From Curtobacterium pusillum (lineage in GTDB: Bacteria > Actinomycetota > Actinomycetes > Actinomycetales > Microbacteriaceae): 64,000 nucleotides of DNA. The position numbers and the translations under genes were made by a program. Under the pieces are notes generated by a model, which saw only the letters and a program-made list of their open reading frames with translations, searched no databases and was not told the origin of the DNA. The stretch spans positions 3,224,001 through 3,288,000 of the forward strand of contig CP018783.1 of the NCBI GenBank assembly GCA_002025645.1. Reading direction: 5' to 3'. This document shows, in pieces, positions 24,320-32,221 of the stretch. Positions within the stretch are counted from its first letter, which is position 1. Every line of letters starts with the position of its first letter.

Positions 24320-26104
24320 ATGAGCACGGACACCGCCACCACCACCGAGACCGCCGACGAGGGGCCCGTGGTGACCTTCGCCGACCTCGGCCTGAGCGAC
24401 CCGGTGCTCAAGGCCGTCAAGGACATCGGCTACGAGACCCCCTCCGCCATCCAGGAGGCCACGATCCCGACGCTGCTCGAGGGGCGCGACGTCGTCGGCC
24501 TCGCGCAGACCGGAACCGGCAAGACCGCGGCGTTCGCGCTGCCGATCCTGTCCCGCATGGAGTCGGGCAGCAAGGTGCCGCAGGCGCTCGTGCTGTCCCC
24601 GACCCGCGAACTCGCGCTGCAGGTCTGCGAGGCGTTCGAGCAGTTCGCCTCCCACATGAAGCACGTGCACGTCCTGCCCGTCTACGGCGGCCAGGCGTAC
24701 GGCGTGCAGCTCTCGGCCCTGCGCCGTGGCGTGGACGTCGTCGTCGGCACGCCCGGTCGCATCATGGACCACATCGCCAAGGGCACGCTCGACCTGTCCG
24801 AGCTGAAGTACCTCGTGCTCGACGAGGCCGACGAGATGCTCAAGATGGGCTTCGCCGAGGACGTCGAGACGATCCTCGCCGAGACGCCGGACGACAAGCA
24901 GGTCGCGCTGTTCTCCGCGACGATGCCGGCCCAGATCCGTCGCATCTCGCAGCAGTACCTCACCGACCCGGCCGAGATCACGGTCAAGACGAAGACGAAG
25001 ACCGCCGCGAACATCACGCAGCGGTACCTCATGGTGTCCTACCCGCAGAAGGTCGACGCGCTCACCCGCATCCTCGAGGTCGAGGACTTCGAGGGCATGA
25101 TCGTCTTCGTCCGCACGAAGAGCGAGACCGAGACGCTCGCCGAGAAGCTCCGGGCCCGCGGGTACGCCGCAGCCGCCATCAGCGGTGACGTCGCCCAGGC
25201 GCAGCGCGAGCGCACGGTGAACCAGCTGAAGTCCGGCAAGCTCGACATCTTGGTCGCCACCGACGTCGCCGCCCGCGGCCTCGACGTCGACCGCATCACG
25301 CACGTCGTGAACTTCGACATCCCCGTCGACATCGAGTCGTACGTGCACCGCATCGGCCGCACCGGTCGCGCCGGCCGCAAGGGCGACTCGATCAGCTTCG
25401 TCACGCCGCGCGAGCGCCGCCTGCTGTCCGCCATCGAGCGGCACACCAAGCAGCCGCTCACGCAGATGCAGCTCCCGACGATCGAGGACGTCAACGAGAC
25501 GCGCCTGACCCGCTTCGACGACGCCATCACCGCGGCGCTCGAGCAGCAGGACCGGATCACCGCGTTCCGCGACATCATCGCCCACTACGTCGAGCACCAC
25601 GACGTGCCGGCCGACGACGTCGCAGCGGCGCTCGCGGTCGTGGCGCAGGGTGAGGACCCGCTCCTGCTCGACCCTGCGTCGGACGCGCTCCGCAACCAGG
25701 TCGACCGTGACCAGCGCCGGGGTGACCGCCGTGACCGCGACGACGATCGTGGCGCACGTGGTGACCGCGGCGACCGTGCCGACCGGGGTCCGCGCCGGAC
25801 GCAGCCGATGACCGCGTACCGCATCGAGGTCGGTCGTCGCCACCGTGTCGAGCCGCGCCAGATCGTCGGCGCGCTCGCCAACGAGGGTGGTCTGCGCCGC
25901 GACGACTTCGGTGCGATCCAGATCCGCCCGGACTTCTCGATCGTGGAGCTGCCGGCCGACATGGACGGCGGCGTGCTCGACCGTCTGACGGACACCCGGA
26001 TCAGCGGGAAGCTCATCGAGATCAAGCCGGACCGCCGTGGTGGCGGTGGCGGTGCTCGTCGGTTCGACCGCGACGACCGCGGGCCGCGCAAGCCGCGGTA
26101 CTGA
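24320..26104 (+). CDS. deaD: DEAD-box ATP-dependent RNA helicase, DeaD/CsdA type
   Basis: The protein has 594 residues. RecA-like domain 1 shows AQTGTGKTAAF (Walker A), PTRELALQ, GTPGRIMDH, LDEADEM (the DEAD box) and FSATMP; domain 2 shows ATDVAARGLDVD and HRIGRTGRAG. A tail rich in RDRG/DRGDR repeats (about 480-515) leads to a DbpA-like RNA-binding fold (AYRIEVGRRHRVEPRQIVGA) and a Gly/Arg end. It unwinds structured RNA in ribosome assembly and mRNA decay, often as a cold-shock factor. TTG 24314 is an alternative start, but ATG 24320 fits the leaderless box better. Confidence 0.95.
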   Translation: MSTDTATTTETADEGPVVTFADLGLSDPVLKAVKDIGYETPSAIQEATIPTLLEGRDVVGLAQTGTGKTAAFALPILSRMESGSKVPQALVLSPTRELALQVCEAFEQFASHMKHVHVLPVYGGQAYGVQLSALRRGVDVVVGTPGRIMDHIAKGTLDLSELKYLVLDEADEMLKMGFAEDVETILAETPDDKQVALFSATMPAQIRRISQQYLTDPAEITVKTKTKTAANITQRYLMVSYPQKVDALTRILEVEDFEGMIVFVRTKSETETLAEKLRARGYAAAAISGDVAQAQRERTVNQLKSGKLDILVATDVAARGLDVDRITHVVNFDIPVDIESYVHRIGRTGRAGRKGDSISFVTPRERRLLSAIERHTKQPLTQMQLPTIEDVNETRLTRFDDAITAALEQQDRITAFRDIIAHYVEHHDVPADDVAAALAVVAQGEDPLLLDPASDALRNQVDRDQRRGDRRDRDDDRGARGDRGDRADRGPRRTQPMTAYRIEVGRRHRVEPRQIVGALANEGGLRRDDFGAIQIRPDFSIVELPADMDGGVLDRLTDTRISGKLIEIKPDRRGGGGGARRFDRDDRGPRKPRY

Positions 26105-26114
26105 GCCGCCCGCC

Positions 26115-26178
26115 GGGCGTACCTGGTCGAAACGGGCGTACCTGGTCGATTCTTCCGACCCGGTACGCCCGTTTCGAC
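26115..26178. terminator. Direct repeat plus perfect 17-bp hairpin behind the helicase
   Basis: The 16-mer GGGCGTACCTGGTCGA occurs twice (26115-26130, 26134-26149). Overlapping it, GTCGAAACGGGCGTACC (26126-26142) pairs perfectly with 26162-26178 over a 19-nt loop. It starts 10 bp behind the stop codon and should act as a strong terminator. Confidence 0.75.
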
Positions 26179-26345
26179 TTGCCATCGCGATCGTTTTGGG
26201 AAGAACCGCGCACGCACGTCCGGCTTGCGGGATGGCGCACGACGGACCGCACGATCCGCTCCCGATCGCCCCGGAGTCCCCTCGCGGTGGTGCAATTCCT
26301 GCAGCCGCGGCGCAGGGATGCCGCGGGGACGACAGGGGATCGATC

Positions 26346-27659
26346 GTGTACAGAGCAGTACTCACCGTCGCGGCCACCGCGGCGCTGGTGATCGGGGGAG
26401 TGACGCCCGCAGTGGCGGCTCCGTCGTCGAGGCTCCCGGGAGCGCCGACGTCCGTCCAGGTCAGCGGGTCCGGGGACGGTGCCGCCGTGACCTGGAGTCC
26501 GCCACGGTCCGGCGCGACGCCCACCGGGTGGCGGGTCACCGTCTCGCCGAACACGAACCAGCCCGCACACGGCGTCGACCGGCTGCCCGCGAGCGCCCGC
26601 TCGGACCGCTTCGGTTGGATCCGCGCCGGTGTGACCTACTCGTTCTCGGTGCGGGCGACGACCTCGCGCGGCACCGGACCCGAGGTGCGTGTCCGGTACA
26701 CGGCACCGCGCAGCACGACGGTCGCGCAGTCCCTCTTCGCCCTGGACGGCTCCGGCGCACTGGTGCGCTACCCGACGTCCGGCACGGGAGCTCCCCGCAC
26801 GGTGACCAGCACCGGGACCGGGTACACCGCGGACGACGTCGGCAACGTGTTCGTCCCCTCGGCCGACCGCACCGCGATCCTGTTCCACCCGGCACGCGGT
26901 GGCGCCGCACGGGTCCTCGCGACCGGGCTCCACCTGACGCCGGACCTGCGCTCGGACGTCGCCGGCAACCTGTACTGGGTCGACTCGGTGTCCGGTGCGA
27001 TCACGAAGCTCGGCCTCAAGGGCGGCTCCGTGACGACCGTGCTGCCCTCGAGCGGCTCCGCGTGGACGGTCGGTCGCGACGGGACCGTCTCGGCCTTCAC
27101 GGCCACGAGCAACGGGGGCACCGTGGTGACCGCGTCGCCGCAGGGCACCGTGCGGACCCGGACGGTCGCTGCCGCGAACGGCACCGCGATCGGGTACTTC
27201 GCCGGACTCCTCGCCGACGGGAAGGGCACGCTCTACGTCAGCTACCGCGCGTTCGGCGGCAGTTTCTACCACGGCTGGTGGTCGCTCGCGGCGGGGTCGT
27301 CGACCCTGCAGCAGGTGGACTCCCGACTGGCGTACCAGTACAGCGCGACGAACGACAGTTCGCTGGTGCTCGGGCAGTCGGCCGAGTGGTGCGCCGCGAT
27401 CGCCGAGCAGGGGCCGCCGAACCCCTGCGTCGCCGACCACACGGTGACGCACCTCTGGTCGCAGGACACGTCCGGTACGACGAAGGACGTCACGACCAGC
27501 GGCGTGCTGGCACGGCCGAACGGACTGTGGCTCGGCGCCGCCGACACCGCGGGTGACCTGTTCGTGGACGCCGAGTCCGGACTCTGGCGGATCCCCGCCG
27601 CAGGCGGGGCCGCGCAGCGGCTGTCGACGGCGCAGTGGTCGCGGTTGCTGGTGATCTAG
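26346..27659 (+). CDS. Secreted protein with FN3 domain and beta-propeller-like repeats
   Basis: The protein has 437 residues. A Sec signal peptide (MYRAVLTVAATAALVIGGV, cleavage likely after AVA at residues 23-25) is followed by one fibronectin type III domain (about 33-120, GAPTSVQVSGSGDGAAVTWS) and then a long region of repeating strands with NHL-like turns (TADDVGNVFVPSADR, SDVAGNLYWVDSVSGAITK). One cysteine pair may form a disulphide (WCAAIAEQGPPNPC). The GTG start at 26346 is chosen because it places the signal peptide correctly. No enzyme motif is visible; an adhesin or binding role is a guess. It stands alone. Confidence 0.75.
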   Translation: MYRAVLTVAATAALVIGGVTPAVAAPSSRLPGAPTSVQVSGSGDGAAVTWSPPRSGATPTGWRVTVSPNTNQPAHGVDRLPASARSDRFGWIRAGVTYSFSVRATTSRGTGPEVRVRYTAPRSTTVAQSLFALDGSGALVRYPTSGTGAPRTVTSTGTGYTADDVGNVFVPSADRTAILFHPARGGAARVLATGLHLTPDLRSDVAGNLYWVDSVSGAITKLGLKGGSVTTVLPSSGSAWTVGRDGTVSAFTATSNGGTVVTASPQGTVRTRTVAAANGTAIGYFAGLLADGKGTLYVSYRAFGGSFYHGWWSLAAGSSTLQQVDSRLAYQYSATNDSSLVLGQSAEWCAAIAEQGPPNPCVADHTVTHLWSQDTSGTTKDVTTSGVLARPNGLWLGAADTAGDLFVDAESGLWRIPAAGGAAQRLSTAQWSRLLVI

Positions 27660-27677
27660 CGGCGACCGGCTCGCTGA

Positions 27678-27713
27678 CTGGAGGCGCGGCGCGGGCCCGC
27701 CCCGTGCCTCCAG
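27678..27713. repeat. CTGGAGGC-family palindrome between convergent genes
   Basis: A 36-bp imperfect palindrome around GGGCCC, starting 18 bp behind the FN3 gene and 47 bp before the stop of the epimerase-like gene. Same family as 9809. Confidence 0.7.
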
Positions 27714-27759
27714 GGCGGTGTACACAGAAACGCACCAAGTGGTGCGGAAATGTGTACAC

Positions 27760-28683
27760 CTAGACGCCGTCCGCCGTGCGGCGGCACACCTCGGCCCACG
27801 GCGTCGGCTCGATGCCGAAGTGCGCCCGGGTCTCGGTGTCGTCGACCACGTACGGGGCGGTCCACTGGTAGCTCATCTGGGCGATCTCGCGCATCATCGG
27901 CGAGACGAGTCCCATGGCGCGGAGCATCCCCTCCGGCAGCCGTCGGACGGTCACCGGGGGCTTGCCCGCCGCCGCCAGCACCTCGGTGAGGGCCTGCTGC
28001 TGCGACCTCGGCGCGTTGCTCGGCACCATCCACGTGCGACCGTGCGCGCTCGGGTCCTCCGCCGCGGCGACGAGCATCCGGGCGACGTCGAGCACGTCCG
28101 TGAAGGTGTGCGGCAGGTCGGTCCGGCCGATCATCGACACGGCCTTGCCCTGGAGTGCAGCGGGGAGCACGCGGGTGATGTGCCCGTTCTCGCCGATGCC
28201 GCGGCCGACGTAGTCCGAGGCGCGGACCTCGACGGCGCGGAGTCGCCCGGCGTCGTGCGCGGCGAGGGCGTCGGCCCAGAGTCGTGCGCGGAGGATGCCC
28301 TTGTGGTCGGTCGCGGCGTCGGGCAGGTCCGGGCGCATCGGCCCGTCGACGGGGCCGTACGGGTAGAGGTTCCCGGTGATCGCGTACACCGCCCCGGTTC
28401 GTTCGGCCGCCGTGAGCAGGGAGGCGGCGAGCGGCGGCCAGGTCTGCTCCCACTGCGTGTAGTTCCCCGGGTTCGCGCAGTTGTAGAGGACTGCGGCTCC
28501 CTCGGTCGCCCGCGTGAGCGCGTCGGCGTCGGAGGCGTCGAGGGCGACGTGACCCACTGCCTCCAGGCCGGTGTCCCGACCCGATCGCGTGGCGACCGTG
28601 ACGCGGTCGCCGCGCTCGGCGAGGAGGGCGGCGACGTGACGGCCCACGGGGCCGGCGCCGATGACGACGTGGTGCTGCGACAT
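27760..28683 (-). CDS. NAD-dependent epimerase/dehydratase-family protein
   Basis: The protein has 307 residues. The cofactor loop VIGAGPVGRHVAALL and a Rossmann fold are clear, and VRASDYVGRGIGENG and HTFTDVLDVARMLV fit the extended SDR family. The catalytic YxxxK is not obvious, as in many atypical extended SDRs, so a reductase or regulatory role is possible. The start at 28683 follows AGGAAG; the frame is open further upstream but runs through the operators. It is divergent from a TetR gene and probably repressed by it. Confidence 0.82.
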   Translation of the reverse strand: MSQHHVVIGAGPVGRHVAALLAERGDRVTVATRSGRDTGLEAVGHVALDASDADALTRATEGAAVLYNCANPGNYTQWEQTWPPLAASLLTAAERTGAVYAITGNLYPYGPVDGPMRPDLPDAATDHKGILRARLWADALAAHDAGRLRAVEVRASDYVGRGIGENGHITRVLPAALQGKAVSMIGRTDLPHTFTDVLDVARMLVAAAEDPSAHGRTWMVPSNAPRSQQQALTEVLAAAGKPPVTVRRLPEGMLRAMGLVSPMMREIAQMSYQWTAPYVVDDTETRAHFGIEPTPWAEVCRRTADGV

Positions 28684-28706
28684 GACTTCCTGCTTTCGTC
28701 GGTTTG

Positions 28707-28770
28707 CGAGAGCGGTGCTCTCGGAAATCAGCATGCACCGCTCCGGCGACATTTGCAAGAGCACTGCTCT
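28707..28770. promoter_or_regulatory. Two related TetR operators
   Basis: CGAGAGC/GCTCTCG (28707-28723, 3-bp centre) and AGAGCA/TGCTCTC-type (28758-28770) share the pattern AGAGCNNTGCTCT. A further half-site, GTGCTCTC, lies near 28784. They stand between the divergent epimerase and TetR genes. Confidence 0.7.
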
Positions 28771-28808
28771 CATTTGTGTGCAGTGCTCTCTCATGGCAGG
28801 GTGGGGGG

Positions 28809-29558
28809 ATGGCAGACCGGGCACCGACCGCACGCGAACTCGCTCGTGAGAGCGTGCACGCCAGCATCCTCGCGGCCGCGCGGGCCCGGCTCACCGACGA
28901 AGGACCGACCCAGCTGAGCCTGCGCGCGGTCGCGCGCGACGTCGGCATGGTGTCGTCGGCGGTCTACCGCTACTTCCCGAGCCGGGACGACCTGCTCACC
29001 GCGCTGCTCATCGCCGACTACGACGAGCTCGGCGCCGCGGTCGAGGCCGCGGACGCCGCCGCCGGCCCCCGCGCCGGAGCCCGCTGGGTCGCCGTGTGCC
29101 GCGCGATCCGCACGTGGTCGCTGGCGCACCCCGGCGACTTCGCGCTGCTGTTCGGATCGCCGGTCCCGGGCTACGCCGCGCCGCGCGAGACGGTCGAGCC
29201 AGCGTCGCGGACGACGCTCACGATCGTCCGGGTGGTGGCGGACGCGCAGGGTGCGTCCGCGTCTGCGTCCCCGTCCGCGTCGGCCGGGAGGCACGGATCA
29301 CCGGTTCCGCCCACGGCCGCTCCCGGGGTGGTCGGCGCTGCGGTCGCCGACGGTGTGGCCTCGCTGCACGCGTTCGGCCTGGACCTGCCGGAGGAGCTCC
29401 TCCTCCGCACCCTGATGGCGTGGACGACCGTGTTCGGGGTGATCTCGTTCGAGCTGTTCGGGCACTACGTCGGGTCGGTGTCGGACGGCGCCGCCTACTT
29501 CGACGAGGTCATCGCCCGACTCGCCGACGACCTCGGGTTCGCCGCCGAGTTCGGCTGA
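28809..29558 (+). CDS. TetR-family regulator with low-complexity insert
   Basis: The protein has 249 residues, longer than average. HTH RAVARDVGMVSSAVYRYFPS at about 40-65; the C-terminal domain (WSLAHPGDFALLFGSPVPGY, LMAWTTVFGVISFELFGHY) is the WHG/TetR_C_33 type. A repeat-like stretch ASASASPSASA near residue 150 expands a loop. It is divergent from the epimerase-like gene and should bind the AGAGC-type operators at 28707 and 28758. Confidence 0.88.
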   Translation: MADRAPTARELARESVHASILAAARARLTDEGPTQLSLRAVARDVGMVSSAVYRYFPSRDDLLTALLIADYDELGAAVEAADAAAGPRAGARWVAVCRAIRTWSLAHPGDFALLFGSPVPGYAAPRETVEPASRTTLTIVRVVADAQGASASASPSASAGRHGSPVPPTAAPGVVGAAVADGVASLHAFGLDLPEELLLRTLMAWTTVFGVISFELFGHYVGSVSDGAAYFDEVIARLADDLGFAAEFG

Positions 29559-29745
29559 CCGTCCCCAGATCGGGGCGCCGGACTGACGAGCGACCCCGTC
29601 CTGCGGTAGACAGGTCCCTACGCCCGGATCGCACCCGACGGTCAGGGCGGACGATCGGGCAGCGGCACCTGGAACCGGTGACCGGTCGGCAACCACACCT
29701 CGGGCGCGCGCCGCGATCGAGGACCGGCGGATCAGGGAGGCACGC

Positions 29746-29793
29746 TTGCGACGCAGCACGTTCGGCGACGCCGCGGACGGGGGCACCCGGTGA
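29746..29793 (+). CDS. Possible 15-residue leader ORF coupled to the glycosyltransferase
   Basis: TTG 29746 lies 5-6 nt behind GGGAGG and opens a short frame MRRSTFGDAADGGTR whose TGA overlaps the GTG start of the glycosyltransferase (GTGA). The design matches the mini-ORF at 2204. It may couple translation to the long 5' region 29559-29745; no function for the peptide is implied. Confidence 0.3.
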   Translation: MRRSTFGDAADGGTR

Positions 29794-31811
29794 CCGCGCT
29801 CGACGTCAGCCGCCAGGACCGCCGACGACTGACGACCGGCACCTCGCGCCGGCGGATCGTCACGGTGCGGACGGTCGCGCTGCTCGCCTCGCTCGCCGGT
29901 GTGAACTACGTCGTCTGGCGCTGGGCCGCCTCGGTGAACTGGCACTCGTGGTGGATCGCCGTGCCGCTCATCCTGGCCGAGACCTACAGCGTCATCGACT
30001 CGCTGCTCTTCGCGTTCGGCGCGTGGCGACTCCGTGAACGCGGGGAGCCGCCGGCGCCTCCGAGCGACCCCGTGACCGTCGACGTCTTCATCACGACGTA
30101 CAACGAGCCGGTCGACCTCGTCGTCCGGACGGCCCGCGCGGCGAAGGCGATCACGCACCCGCACACCACGTGGATCCTCGACGACGGCAACCGCCCGGAG
30201 ATGCGCGAGGCAGCCGAGTCGCTCGGCATCGGGGTGATCACCCGCGGTGCGGACTGGATCGACCGACCCCGGCACGCCAAGGCCGGCAACCTCAACAACG
30301 CACTGCTGGCGACGCAGGGCGAGTTCCTGCTCATCCTCGACGCCGATCAGGTGCCGGAACCCTCGATCCTCGACCGGACGCTCGGGTACTTCAAGGACCC
30401 TCGGATGGCGCTCGTGCAGACCCCGCAGTGGTTCGAGAACGTGCCGGACGCCGACCTCCTCGGCAGCCAGGCGCCGCTGTTCTACGGCCCGATCCAGCAG
30501 TCGAAGGACGGCTGGAACGCCGCGTTCTTCTGCGGGTCGAACGCGATCCTCCGGCGCGAGGCCCTCATGCAGCTCGGGGTGACCCGGTACGTGCGCGAGG
30601 TCGAGGCCTCGGTGGCCCGAACCATCAAGACCTCCCGGAAGCTCCTGGCCCGTGCGCGGGAGACCGAGACCGACCCACGGGTGCTCGGTGCCCTGGACGA
30701 GGCCGAGGCCGTCGTCGACCGCGCCCGCGACCAGGTGCAGCGCGGCGAACCGCTCGGCGACGTGACGTACGACTTCCAGCGGGGCATCGACGCGATCTCG
30801 TACCGGTTCGCCGCGTCGGACCTCGAGTCCGTGCGCAACGACCTGCAGGAACTCGCCGCGATGTCGACGGACGCGAACACCTTCGCGGGCCTCGACGACG
30901 CCGCGCTCGACGTGCTCGGCCGCCGCGACGCCTCGCCCGTCGCGGCGATCGAGTCCATCGCGGTGCTGGCCCGCGCGCTCGACGTCAACCGCGACGACGA
31001 GGCACAGCCGATCATGCCGCTGGCGACGATCTCCGTCACCGAGGACATGGCGACCGCGATGCGCCTGCACGGCCTCGGCTGGAAGTCCGCGTACCACGAC
31101 GAGATCCTGGCGAAGGGACTCGCTCCGGAGGACCTGCCGACGATGCTCGTGCAGCGGCTCCGCTGGGCGCAGGGCACCATGCAGGTCTTCTTCCGCGAGA
31201 ACCCGCTCGTGCAGAAGGGCCTGTCGTGGGGGCAGCGGCTCATGTACTTCTCGACGATGTGGAGCTACCTGTCCGGGTTCGCCGCGATCGTCTACATCGC
31301 CGCGCCCGTGCTCTGCCTGTCCTTCGGCGTCGTCCCCGTCCAGGCCTACAGCGTCGACTTCTTCGCCCGGCTCATCCCGTTCCTCGTCCTCAACCAGCTG
31401 CTGTTCTGGGTGGTGGCCGCCGGGCGTCCGACCTGGCGCGGGCAGCAGTACTCCCTCGCCCTGTTCCCGGTCTGGATCGAGTCGGTCACGAGCGCGTTCG
31501 AGAACGTGTTCCGGGGCAAGCCGCTCGGCTTCCGGGTCACCCCGAAGGTCCGTGACGAGTCCGAGCAGAAGCCGCGGTGGGACCTCGTCAAGCCGCAGCT
31601 CATCGCGATGGGGGCGCTCGTCGCCGCGCTCGTCCTCATCGGCATCCGCTACCTGACCGGGCAGGCGTCCGGCATCGCCCCGCTCGTGAACACCGCGTGG
31701 GTGGTGTTCGACCTGTTCATCTTCAGCATCGTCATCCGCGCCGTGCTCTACCGCGGACCGGGCACCGTGCAGTCCGAGCACGAGTCGAGCACGGCCGGGG
31801 GACCCCTGTGA
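29790..31811 (+). CDS. Membrane glycosyltransferase, family 2, cellulose-synthase-like
   Basis: The protein has 673 residues. Two N-terminal helices (about 25-46, 51-79) precede the GT2 domain: TTYNEP, DDG (131-133), DAD (184-186), FCGSNAILRR (about 247-256), TED (417-419) and QRLRW (455-459), the complete BcsA-type catalytic set. Four or so C-terminal helices follow to form the translocation channel. It should polymerise and export a beta-linked glycan at the membrane. Between FCGSNAILRR and TED there is an insert of about 150 residues, partly coiled-coil, absent from typical BcsA. No PilZ domain is visible. It overlaps the next gene (GTGA). Confidence 0.88.
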   Translation: MTALDVSRQDRRRLTTGTSRRRIVTVRTVALLASLAGVNYVVWRWAASVNWHSWWIAVPLILAETYSVIDSLLFAFGAWRLRERGEPPAPPSDPVTVDVFITTYNEPVDLVVRTARAAKAITHPHTTWILDDGNRPEMREAAESLGIGVITRGADWIDRPRHAKAGNLNNALLATQGEFLLILDADQVPEPSILDRTLGYFKDPRMALVQTPQWFENVPDADLLGSQAPLFYGPIQQSKDGWNAAFFCGSNAILRREALMQLGVTRYVREVEASVARTIKTSRKLLARARETETDPRVLGALDEAEAVVDRARDQVQRGEPLGDVTYDFQRGIDAISYRFAASDLESVRNDLQELAAMSTDANTFAGLDDAALDVLGRRDASPVAAIESIAVLARALDVNRDDEAQPIMPLATISVTEDMATAMRLHGLGWKSAYHDEILAKGLAPEDLPTMLVQRLRWAQGTMQVFFRENPLVQKGLSWGQRLMYFSTMWSYLSGFAAIVYIAAPVLCLSFGVVPVQAYSVDFFARLIPFLVLNQLLFWVVAAGRPTWRGQQYSLALFPVWIESVTSAFENVFRGKPLGFRVTPKVRDESEQKPRWDLVKPQLIAMGALVAALVLIGIRYLTGQASGIAPLVNTAWVVFDLFIFSIVIRAVLYRGPGTVQSEHESSTAGGPL

Positions 31812-32221
31812 GCGCGGCACGGATCGCGTTCGAGGTCCCGGCGACGGTGGCGTCCCTCGACGAAGTCCAGGACCGCTTCGGCGCGTGGTGGGACACCCTC
31901 GGCACCGACGACGTCCGGCTCCGGTTCGGCCTCGAGACCGCCGTCGCCGAGATCGCCGCGAACATCGTCGAGCACACCCGACGCACCGACCAGGAAGCCG
32001 GCCGGCGCTACACCGTGGAACTCGACGCGACCGACGACGAGCTCGTCGCCGTGCTCACCGACAACGGGCTGCCGGCCGACGTCGACCTCGCCGCGGTGAC
32101 GATGGCGGACGTCGACCAGGAGAGCGGTCGTGGCCTCGCCCTCGCGATCGCGGCGCTCGACCGGCTCGAGCACCGACACGAGGGCGGCCACAACGTCTGG
32201 ACGCTGGCGTGCACTCGGTGA
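31808..32221 (+). CDS. RsbW-like ATP-binding protein (anti-sigma kinase fold)
   Basis: The protein has 137 residues and the Bergerat ATP-binding fold: N-box ETAVAEIAANIVEHT, G1 box LTDNGLPADVDL and G2 box ESGRGLALAI. Such proteins are serine kinases that bind sigma factors or STAS-domain antagonists. Neither a sigma factor nor a STAS protein is encoded in this window, so its partner lies elsewhere or is one of the two membrane proteins it is co-translated with. Both ends overlap neighbours by GTGA. Confidence 0.85.
   Translation: MSAARIAFEVPATVASLDEVQDRFGAWWDTLGTDDVRLRFGLETAVAEIAANIVEHTRRTDQEAGRRYTVELDATDDELVAVLTDNGLPADVDLAAVTMADVDQESGRGLALAIAALDRLEHRHEGGHNVWTLACTR

Noticed and set aside
29640..29745. 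Possible riboswitch in the long leader before the GT2 gene
   Set aside because: The string GGTCGGCAACC recalls SAM-type aptamers, but I cannot place the other conserved joints, and no methionine or c-di-GMP link is apparent. A covariance search would decide it.
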